A stretch of 6,065 bases of DNA from Thermomicrobiaceae bacterium (GTDB lineage: Bacteria > Chloroflexota > Chloroflexia > Thermomicrobiales > Thermomicrobiaceae): positions 1 to 6,065 of the forward strand of contig SKTL01000088.1 in assembly GCA_007122555.1 (NCBI GenBank), in the 5' to 3' direction. Below the pieces are notes generated by a model. The model did not search any database. It worked only from the letters and a program-made list of their open reading frames with translations, and had not been told where the DNA came from. A program made the translations under genes and the position numbers. Shown here piece after piece: positions 1-4,678 of this stretch (position 1 is the stretch's first letter; each line of letters begins with the position of its first letter).

Positions 1-407
1 ATCCCGAGGCCGTTCTGGTGGTTTGCGCCGATGGCGTATCCGTTCCAGAGATCGTGATCGACGAAACGGCCTTCCTGGCCGCCCCAGCGAAGGAACAATG
101 TTCGCTCCCGCGGAACATCTTCAACGTCGTCAACATCGACGTCCGCGTCATCGGGAACGGTTTCGTCATCGTCGTCAGGTTCGTCTTCATCGTCGTCTGG
201 TTCGTCGGCAGCTACATCTTCGCCATCGTCGTCGGGCTCGTCAGCGGGGGCATCTTCATCGTCGTCTTCGTCACACGCCGCCAGCAGGCCGGCGAGCGCG
301 GTACCGCCGACTCCGAGAATTGCCGCACGCTTCAGCAGATCTCGACGTCCGATACGTCCTTGCAGAACATCACTTGTCAGGGCAGCCAGAGCACGATTAT
401 CAGCCAT
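1..407 (-). CDS. ABC-transporter substrate-binding lipoprotein, family 5 (peptide/oligosaccharide type), N-terminal part, cut by window edge
   Basis: Only the first 135 codons are visible; the frame stays open to base 1. The start is the ATG whose complement is at 405-407, preceded by a strong GAGGAGGAG ribosome site ten bases upstream. Residues 18-45 form a signal peptide: GRRDLLK at 20-26 fits the twin-arginine (Tat) consensus, a hydrophobic stretch follows, and LAAC at 42-45 is a lipobox with Cys45 as the lipidated residue. Residues 46-98 are a linker with 35 Asp/Glu and no Lys or Arg. From 103 the mature domain begins with TLFLRWGG and later LWNGYAIGANHQNG (120-133), a pattern I associate with SBP_bac_5 proteins of Chloroflexota. 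The protein should sit outside the membrane and deliver solute to a Dpp/Opp-type importer. The divergent ATPases at 1301-3432 are likely partners. Solute unknown; such proteins bind peptides, nickel chelates or oligosaccharides. Confidence 0.85.
   Translation of the reverse strand, partial: MADNRALAALTSDVLQGRIGRRDLLKRAAILGVGGTALAGLLAACDEDDDEDAPADEPDDDGEDVAADEPDDDEDEPDDDDETVPDDADVDVDDVEDVPRERTLFLRWGGQEGRFVDHDLWNGYAIGANHQNGLG
114..272 (-). repeat. Asp/Glu low-complexity linker with repeated DEPDDD units
   Basis: This stretch encodes residues 46-98 of the binding protein. About two thirds of the residues are acidic. The unit DEPDDD occurs at residues 56-61 and 68-73, and EPDDDD at 76-81. On the plus strand it appears as runs of GTC, ATC and TTC triplets. 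It sits directly after the lipidated cysteine, so it probably acts as a charged tether between membrane and binding domain. The DNA repetition makes slippage or in-frame length change plausible. Confidence 0.8.
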
Positions 408-417
408 GTGTAACAGA

Positions 418-426
418 CTCCTCCTC
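418..426 (-). promoter_or_regulatory. Ribosome binding site of the binding-protein gene
   Basis: Read on the minus strand this is GAGGAGGAG, ten bases before the ATG at 407. It fixes the start of the partial binding-protein gene. Confidence 0.75.
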
Positions 427-615
427 ATAACAACAGCCATACGCCGTCAGAACCAGTACAAAACGTCGGACCCAGGTCGCCGATACGTTCGCCACGTATG
501 CGCATCGGTGATTGCGCTCGCTAAACACTCCTCTTCTTCGCTTACTCGCCCTCGTGAGTTGTCGCCATCGTGCGATATCTGGTTTGTCCGTTCGTCAGTA
601 CTGGAAGTTGACTGA

Positions 616-644
616 ATAGTACGAATTGCGGAACGCACTGTCAA
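616..644 (-). promoter_or_regulatory. Sigma-70-type promoter for the leftward binding-protein gene
   Basis: On the minus strand a perfect TTGACA (-35, bases 644-639) is followed by a 17-base spacer and TACTAT (-10, bases 621-616; four of six consensus positions, with TA and AT at the ends). Transcription would start near 609, giving a leader of about 200 bases before the ATG at 407. An 8-base palindrome, CAGTACTG at 596-603, lies just after the predicted start point and could be a regulator half-site. Assigned from sequence only. Confidence 0.6.
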
Positions 645-729
645 TAGTTGTTCACCAGTCAGACATGTGGACGATGACTCCATGTCGCCAACGGAGTTCC
701 ATCTTCAGGTCTTAGTGACTGACGTTTGT

Positions 730-786
730 CCGGCAACGGATGCTGTGGATTCGCATTAATCATACAGATTCATCCGGCGTTGCAGG
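730..786. other. Long imperfect stem-loop in the intergenic region
   Basis: By hand I can pair 730-731 with 785-786, 733-737 with 779-783, 738-742 with 771-775, 743-746 with 764-767 and 748-751 with 758-761, leaving a six-base loop (752-757). That is 20 Watson-Crick pairs. The interruptions are a G/A mismatch, three-base bulges at 776-778 and 768-770 (both in the 3' arm) and a small internal loop. All pairs are Watson-Crick, so strand cannot be decided. It could be a structured RNA, an operator, or a degenerate repeat element. Confidence 0.4.
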
Positions 787-841
787 TGTGAGATGCGCTC
801 GGTTTTCGTTGCCGGTTTCCGATGGATCCTGGACGCCAGAA

Positions 842-852
842 GGCTCCGAACA
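842..852. repeat. Direct repeat copy 1 (GGCTCCGAACA)
   Basis: First of three occurrences of the 9-mer GGCTCCGAA in the intergenic region. This copy and the one at 989-999 share 11 bases. Confidence 0.5.
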
Positions 853-988
853 TTCCGACTGATTTCCTCGGTTGGATCAGGGGTTCGGCGTCAGTCGATC
901 GTTCGATCCGGGAAGGCCGGACTGGGCGAGCGTCGCCTGACTCGTCAGCAGCAGACCGACTGCACGCATATCGCCCGTCGCCAGACCC

Positions 989-999
989 GGCTCCGAACA
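989..999. repeat. Direct repeat copy 2 (GGCTCCGAACA)
   Basis: Second copy, identical over 11 bases to 842-852, 147 bases downstream of it and about 120 bases before the rightward -35 box. Confidence 0.5.
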
Positions 1000-1119
1000 C
1001 GAGCAGAAAGGAGAGCGATCGCTGACCGGGTTGCGAGGATCCCTGCAGAAGGTGCACAGAATTGAAACCCGTGGTGGATGATCACCGGGCGGAGGGCTGA
1101 CCGCAGCAGAATCTTCGCG

Positions 1120-1148
1120 TTGACGGGTATTGGAGGCTGTATTATAGT
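1120..1148 (+). promoter_or_regulatory. Sigma-70-type promoter for the rightward transporter/catabolic operon
   Basis: TTGACG (1120-1125) and TATAGT (1143-1148), each five of six to consensus, are separated by exactly 17 bases. Transcription should begin near 1155, about 146 bases before the TTG start at 1301. The 8-base palindrome TCTCGAGA (1156-1163) lies on the predicted start point, inside a hairpin at 1150-1170. This promoter probably serves all six plus-strand genes, because no clear second promoter is seen in the short gaps that follow. Confidence 0.7.
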
Positions 1149-1220
1149 GTCCGCATCTCGAGAGCGCGGAGCATCTTGTGAAACAGGGCCAGCGTCTCTG
1201 TACCAGTGTCCGAAGGCACA

Positions 1221-1229
1221 GGCTCCGAA
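1221..1229. repeat. Direct repeat copy 3 (GGCTCCGAA), within the leader
   Basis: Third copy of the 9-mer found at 842 and 989, here inside the predicted transcribed leader. Confidence 0.4.
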
Positions 1230-1283
1230 ATCAGAATAATCCGTGCTATCCGGGGGATTTGGCTAACGGGACAACGCTGTCCT

Positions 1284-1290
1284 GAGGAGG
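1284..1290 (+). promoter_or_regulatory. Ribosome binding site that decides the TTG start of the first ATPase
   Basis: GAGGAGG is ten bases before the TTG at 1301. The ATG at 1291 touches the site with no spacer and runs only five codons (MVHLG, stop at 1306-1308) in another frame, so the TTG is preferred. Confidence 0.7.
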
Positions 1291-1300
1291 ATGGTTCATC

Positions 1301-2308
1301 TTGGTTGAGGAAACGTTGAGCGCCGAGGAGCCGACGGTCGAAACAAAGGAAACACTCAAGGTTGAAGACCTGCACGTGTACTTTCACACCTACGCCGGCG
1401 CGGTGAAGGCGGTTAACGGTGTGTCGTTTGTGCTGAAATCCGGAGAGCGCTTTGGTCTCGTTGGAGAATCCGGCAGCGGGAAGTCGACGATCGCGCTGTC
1501 ACTGCTAAGACTGATCAAGCCGCCGGGCAGGATTGAGGGTGGATCTGTCTACCTCAATGGCGTTGATCTCGTCAGTCTGAGCGAAGAACAGATGCGGAGG
1601 AAACGTCTCGATGAGATCGCTCTCGTGGCGCAGGGAGCAATGAACTCGCTGAATCCGGTTCGCCGGATTCGTGATCAGTTCCTCCTGGCCTTTGGCGATC
1701 ATGATATCGACGTCAAGCGCTCCGGGTTCGACGACCATATCGGCGACCTGCTGTCCCGCGTCGGTCTGGGGCGCGACGTTGCGAACATGTTCCCGCACGA
1801 GTTGAGCGGCGGAATGAAGCAGCGCGTCTGTATTGCGCTGGCGATCAGCCTGTCGCCCAGCGTCATCATTGCGGATGAACCGACGAGTGCGCTGGACGTT
1901 GTGGTGCAGTGGCAGGTGATGGATACCCTGCGGCGAGTTCAGGAAGACCTGAGCGCCTCAGTTATTCTTATTGGTCACGACATGGGATTGATGGCTCAGT
2001 TTGTCGACCGGCTCGGCGTGATGTACGCCGGCAGGCTTGTCGAAATTGCTACGGTCCGGGACATGTTCAATGACCCACTGCATCCGTATGGGCAGATGCT
2101 CATCGCCAGTCTTCCGTCGCTCGAGAGCCGCAAGGACTCGCTTCAGGGGATTCCCGGCATCACCCCGTCGCTTCTCAATCCTCCCAGTGGATGCCCGTTC
2201 CATACCCGATGTCCGAAGGTAATGGAACACTGTAAGACGGTCACCCCGGAACTGCAGGAGGTACGTCAGAATCACTGGGTGGCATGCCACTTGTATGAGG
2301 AGGCCTGA
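1301..2308 (+). CDS. Dpp/Opp-type ABC importer ATPase (DppD/OppD subunit)
   Basis: This 335-residue protein is one of two cytoplasmic ATPase subunits that power a peptide- or oligosaccharide-type ABC importer. Visible motifs: Walker A GESGSGKST (55-63), Q-loop glutamine in VAQGAMNSLNP (Gln111), signature LSGGMKQR (168-175), Walker B VIIADEP (188-194) with Glu193, D-loop SALD (196-199) and switch His226 in IGHD. The C-terminal oligo_HPY-type region holds HPY at 261-263 and four cysteines at 298, 304, 311 and 329. That motif is reported to bind an iron-sulfur cluster in related Dpp/Opp ATPases. Length is normal for DppD/OppD, with roughly 18 extra N-terminal residues. Translation starts at TTG (1301). 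The stop overlaps the next start as TGATG, indicating coupled expression. The permease partners are not in the window. Family certain; substrate not determinable. Confidence 0.93.
   Translation: MVEETLSAEEPTVETKETLKVEDLHVYFHTYAGAVKAVNGVSFVLKSGERFGLVGESGSGKSTIALSLLRLIKPPGRIEGGSVYLNGVDLVSLSEEQMRRKRLDEIALVAQGAMNSLNPVRRIRDQFLLAFGDHDIDVKRSGFDDHIGDLLSRVGLGRDVANMFPHELSGGMKQRVCIALAISLSPSVIIADEPTSALDVVVQWQVMDTLRRVQEDLSASVILIGHDMGLMAQFVDRLGVMYAGRLVEIATVRDMFNDPLHPYGQMLIASLPSLESRKDSLQGIPGITPSLLNPPSGCPFHTRCPKVMEHCKTVTPELQEVRQNHWVACHLYEEA
2297..2303 (+). promoter_or_regulatory. Ribosome binding site inside the end of the first ATPase gene
   Basis: GAGGAGG within the last codons of the upstream gene, four bases before the ATG at 2308. 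With the one-base TGATG overlap it supports translational coupling of the two ATPases. Confidence 0.65.
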
Positions 2309-3432
2309 TGTCGACGTTGCTTGAGGCTCGGAACGTCTCGAAGATTTTCGGGGGCGGTCTGTTCGACAAGAGTCGCACAGTTGCACTCGAGGACTTCTCG
2401 TTTCAGATTGATACCGACAAACCATCGGTGACATCGATCGTTGGCGAAAGCGGAAGTGGAAAGACCACGCTGGCGCGGTTGCTGCTGGGGCTGGTTGCTC
2501 CGACCGAGGGCGAAGTACTCTATTACGGCAAGAACCTGGAACGCCTTGGCGGTTCCGACCGGAAACAGTTCTTGCGAGATATTCAGGTCATCTTTCAGGA
2601 TCCGTTTGAGGTCTACAACCCGTTCTACCGGATTGATCACGTTCTGGACACGCCGATCAGGAATTTCGGCCTGGCGCGAGGTGAAACAGCGCGAAAAGAG
2701 TTGATTAACGAATCGCTCGAAGCGGTTGGAATTCGCCCGGAGGAAATCCTCGGACGGTTTCCCCATGAGTTGAGCGGCGGTCAGCGCCAGCGCATCATGG
2801 TAGCCCGCGCCCTGTTGCTGCGCCCGAAGCTCATCATTGCCGACGAACCCGTTTCGATGGTGGACGCATCGCTCCGGGCGACGATTCTGGGCAGTCTACT
2901 TCGCCTGAACCGCGAGTTCGGTATTTCGCTGATCTATATCACGCACGACCTGACCACCGCGTTTCAGGTCAGCGAAGACATCATGGTGCTTTATCGCGGG
3001 ACCGTCGCCGAAGCCGGTGATGTCGACAAAGTCGTCCGTGAACCCGAGCATCCGTATACGCGACTGCTGGTCGGATCGATTCCGCTGCCGGATCCGGATC
3101 TCCCATGGGAAGGTGAACGGGCGATCGGTCGACCAGCCGGTGAGCTGGGTGAATCGGGCGAAAAGTTCTGCAAATTCAATGATCGCTGCCCGTTTGCGAT
3201 GCCGATGTGCGTTCAGAGCGACCCGCCGCTGTTCCAGACGCATGCGAATCGCGTCACCTCATGCTTCCTCTATCGAGAATCTCCTGAACTGCCAATGGCG
3301 AAAATGACGAGCATCTTCAAGAGCGCGACCCGAGAAGGACCGCCTGAGGATACGGCGCAGCTTGATGGGCTCGATGCGGAGCTCGAAGTCTCTCAGGAGA
3401 ATTCTTCTACGCCAACCGGCGGCGACGACTAG
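2308..3432 (+). CDS. Dpp/Opp-type ABC importer ATPase (DppF/OppF subunit)
   Basis: A 374-residue protein, the second ATPase of the importer, expected to pair with the product of 1301-2308 beneath the membrane permeases. Motifs: Walker A GESGSGKTT (46-54), Q-loop Gln97 in IFQDPFEVYNP, signature LSGGQRQR (155-162), Walker B LIIADEP (175-181) with Glu180, D-loop SMVD (183-186) and His213 in ITHD. The C-terminal region has HPYTRLL (248-254) and cysteines 288, 294, 301 and 319, with exactly the spacing of those in the first ATPase. After about residue 326 comes a tail of some 50 residues rich in Glu, Asp, Ser and Thr, ending TPTGGDD. This makes it about 40 residues longer than E. coli DppF/OppF. 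The start ATG at 2308 overlaps the previous stop. Family assignment is secure; the solute is not. Confidence 0.93.
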   Translation: MSTLLEARNVSKIFGGGLFDKSRTVALEDFSFQIDTDKPSVTSIVGESGSGKTTLARLLLGLVAPTEGEVLYYGKNLERLGGSDRKQFLRDIQVIFQDPFEVYNPFYRIDHVLDTPIRNFGLARGETARKELINESLEAVGIRPEEILGRFPHELSGGQRQRIMVARALLLRPKLIIADEPVSMVDASLRATILGSLLRLNREFGISLIYITHDLTTAFQVSEDIMVLYRGTVAEAGDVDKVVREPEHPYTRLLVGSIPLPDPDLPWEGERAIGRPAGELGESGEKFCKFNDRCPFAMPMCVQSDPPLFQTHANRVTSCFLYRESPELPMAKMTSIFKSATREGPPEDTAQLDGLDAELEVSQENSSTPTGGDD

Positions 3433-3458
3433 ATTCGATCGATATACGAGCGGCGACG

Positions 3459-3485
3459 CCCACCGTGAAGCCCGTTCACGGTGGG
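3459..3485 (+). terminator. Perfect 11-base-pair intercistronic hairpin (weak or non-terminating)
   Basis: CCCACCGTGAA (3459-3469) and TTCACGGTGGG (3475-3485) are perfect inverted repeats around the loop GCCCG. No T-run follows (TCAGTCTACG), so it is not a standard Rho-independent terminator. It lies 26 bases after the second ATPase stop and 13 bases before the next ribosome site. Likely roles are 3'-end protection of the transporter message, partial attenuation, or a processing site that sets different levels for transporter and enzymes. Confidence 0.55.
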
Positions 3486-3498
3486 TCAGTCTACGTGC

Positions 3499-3503
3499 AG
3501 GAG
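3499..3503 (+). promoter_or_regulatory. Ribosome binding site placing the lactonase start at 3508 or 3514
   Basis: AGGAG lies four bases before the ATG at 3508 and ten before the ATG at 3514. A longer in-frame reading from the GTG at 3481 would begin inside the hairpin's right arm with no ribosome site, so it is disfavoured. Confidence 0.6.
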
Positions 3504-3507
3504 TGTG

Positions 3508-4374
3508 ATGCTGATGGAGCCTGAACTCATTGCCGATTACGAGTGCGTGACCGGGGAAGGGCCGATCTGGCACGAGGCGGAACAGAGACTCTACTGGGCG
3601 GACATCCCGACCGGTCGAATGTTTCGCTTTGATCCCGCAACAGGCGAGCACGAACAATTCTATGATGGACCGGTTGTCGGCGGTTTTACGGTCCAGGCGG
3701 ACGGTTCACTGCTGCTATTTGGCGAACGAGGAGCCATCAGCATCTGGCGTAATGGGAAACGAGAGACCGTGGTTGACGAGATCCCCGACGAGCGCAAAAC
3801 CCGGTTTAACGACGTCATCGCGGATCCCGAGGGACGCGTCTATTGCGGCACCATGCCGACCGACGACAGACCCGGTCGTCTGTATCGTCTGGATACCAAT
3901 GGCGATCTCACCGTCGTCGTCGAGGGAACAGGGGTCTCCAACGGGCTCGGCTTTACCCCCGACCTGGCGCACGTCTATCACACCGACACGACCAAACGGG
4001 TAATCAACCGCTATCGGTATGATCGAACGAGCGGAGCGATCAGCGAAAAGGCGCTCTTCGTTCGGACTCCGGAAGGCGAGGGCGGTCCGGACGGCATGAC
4101 GGTCGATACGGAAGGGTATGTCTGGTCGGCGCGCTGGGACGGTAGCGCGCTGTTCCGGTACTCGCCTGACGGCGAGTTCGACCGGCACTATTCGTTCCCG
4201 GCCAGGAAGGTCTCCAGTGTCATCTTTGCCGGTCCCGATTATCGCGACGTCTACGTGACCACTGCCGGCGGTCACAACAAAGCGGAAGAAGGCCACGCCG
4301 CCGGAGCGCTCTTCCGGATCCGTCCGGGGTTTCAAGGGCGTCCAGAGTTTCTGTCGAAAATCGGGATCTCCTAG
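3508..4374 (+). CDS. SMP-30/gluconolactonase/LRE-family lactonase
   Basis: A 288-residue protein of the SMP-30 (regucalcin/gluconolactonase) six-bladed propeller family, normal in length. These enzymes use one divalent metal to hydrolyse sugar lactones to the open acid. The expected metal-site residues are visible: Glu17 in GEGPIW (regucalcin Glu18), Asn145 in GVSNGLGF (Asn154) and Asp195 in GGPDGM (Asp204). Asn101 in RFNDV matches regucalcin Asn103. Repeated blade-like motifs occur, for example ADPEGRVY (105-112), VDTEGYVW (199-206) and FRYSPDGEF (216-224). There is no signal peptide, so it is probably cytoplasmic. It follows the transporter ATPases by 75 bases and precedes two dehydrogenases that could make its lactone substrate. 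The start is taken as ATG 3508 on ribosome-site spacing; ATG 3514 would remove two residues. The family is firm; the lactone is not known. Confidence 0.9.
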   Translation: MLMEPELIADYECVTGEGPIWHEAEQRLYWADIPTGRMFRFDPATGEHEQFYDGPVVGGFTVQADGSLLLFGERGAISIWRNGKRETVVDEIPDERKTRFNDVIADPEGRVYCGTMPTDDRPGRLYRLDTNGDLTVVVEGTGVSNGLGFTPDLAHVYHTDTTKRVINRYRYDRTSGAISEKALFVRTPEGEGGPDGMTVDTEGYVWSARWDGSALFRYSPDGEFDRHYSFPARKVSSVIFAGPDYRDVYVTTAGGHNKAEEGHAAGALFRIRPGFQGRPEFLSKIGIS

Positions 4375-4426
4375 TTCAGCACCCCGGAGATGAATGAACT
4401 GTCTGTAGCGAAGGGAAGTCGAGCCA

Positions 4427-4654
4427 GTGGCTGAGCAGTATTTTGATCACGTTGACCAACAGTATCCGTATGCCCTGATCGGATCGCTTCAGGAACAGGT
4501 TCGCGTTCTGGAAGACCGGGCTCATCACTATGTCCATCACGTCCGGATGTCGGATGATGACCGGAAAACGCTGGAGCGGGCGCACAAGCTCCTTGCTGAA
4601 ACGAGGACTGAGCTTCAGAAATTGCGTGAAGCGGCTGGCAAACCGACCAGTTGA
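4427..4654 (+). CDS. Small helical, histidine-rich protein of unknown function
   Basis: A 75-residue frame starting with GTG at 4427; AGGGA lies ten bases upstream (4412-4416). An in-frame stop at 4406-4408 leaves no earlier start. I do not recognise a family. The N-terminal half contains aromatic residues (YFDHVDQQYPYAL, 5-17). The middle carries paired histidines, HHYVHH at 33-38, spaced so that 33/37 and 34/38 would face the same side of a helix. Residues 43-70 are highly charged with leucines at 49, 56, 63 and 66, suggesting a coiled coil. There is no signal peptide or membrane segment. It sits 52 bases after the lactonase and 24 before the first dehydrogenase, in the same direction, so it is probably co-transcribed. 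It could be a subunit, a metal-binding accessory protein or a regulator. A longer open frame exists on the other strand but looks like a shadow. Confidence 0.65.
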   Translation: MAEQYFDHVDQQYPYALIGSLQEQVRVLEDRAHHYVHHVRMSDDDRKTLERAHKLLAETRTELQKLREAAGKPTS

Positions 4655-4678
4655 ACAGGAAACGGGAACTGACATATC

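Larger units (their letters stand above)
645..1119. other. Gene-free core of the divergent intergenic region
   Basis: Between the two promoters I find no convincing gene. The open frames on either strand give arginine- or serine-rich, domain-free translations and lack a good ribosome site. No tRNA or rRNA pattern holds up. What it does hold is an imperfect hairpin at 730-786, two copies of an 11-base direct repeat (842-852 and 989-999), and small palindromes such as CTGACTCGTCAG at 937-948. No recognisable regulator gene lies here, so any regulator of the divergent units is encoded elsewhere. Confidence 0.6.
1155..1300 (+). promoter_or_regulatory. Structured 5' leader of the rightward operon
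   Basis: Several local hairpins can be drawn: 1150-1170 (TCCGC with GCGGA around TCTCGAGA), 1203-1222 (seven pairs around a GAA loop), 1238-1259 (AATCC with GGATT) and 1268-1283 (GGACA-ACGC-TGTCC plus a G-U pair). The last one ends right at the ribosome site at 1284. CAGCGT at 1190-1195 could instead pair with ACGCTG at 1274-1279, which would open that last hairpin. A third copy of GGCTCCGAA sits at 1221-1229. I do not recognise a known riboswitch class. Confidence 0.4.

Noticed and set aside
114..272. Possible CRISPR or tandem-repeat array from the repeated GTC/ATC/TTC triplets
   Set aside because: There are no regular repeat-spacer units; the repetition follows the codons of an Asp/Glu-rich linker.
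23..430. Arginine/histidine-rich open frames on the plus strand across the first 430 bases
   Set aside because: They are the antisense of the acidic linker of the minus-strand binding protein; GAC/GAT codons read backwards give these compositions. The minus frame has the signal peptide, lipobox and ribosome site.
447..683. Minus-strand open frame of 78 codons in the left leader
   Set aside because: No ribosome site, a composition without domain features, and it overlaps the predicted leftward promoter.
893..925. GTTCGATCC resembling a tRNA T-loop
   Set aside because: The five-base T stem does not pair and no acceptor, D or anticodon arm can be drawn around it.
770..1065. Open frames of about 90 codons on both strands in the intergenic region
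   Set aside because: Translations are Arg/Ser-rich without motifs, and neither has a good ribosome site. They are likely chance frames in GC-rich DNA.
3481..3507. GTG start of the lactonase at 3481
   Set aside because: It lies inside the right arm of the hairpin without a ribosome site, and adds residues not expected in SMP-30 proteins. ATG 3508 or 3514 fits the AGGAG at 3499-3503.
3715..4335. 206-codon minus-strand open frame opposite the lactonase
   Set aside because: The plus strand encodes a full SMP-30 protein with all metal residues; the antisense frame has no family features.
4373..4400. AGTTCA/TGAACT inverted repeat after the lactonase as a terminator
   Set aside because: Only six pairs with a 16-base loop and no T-run; too weak to call.
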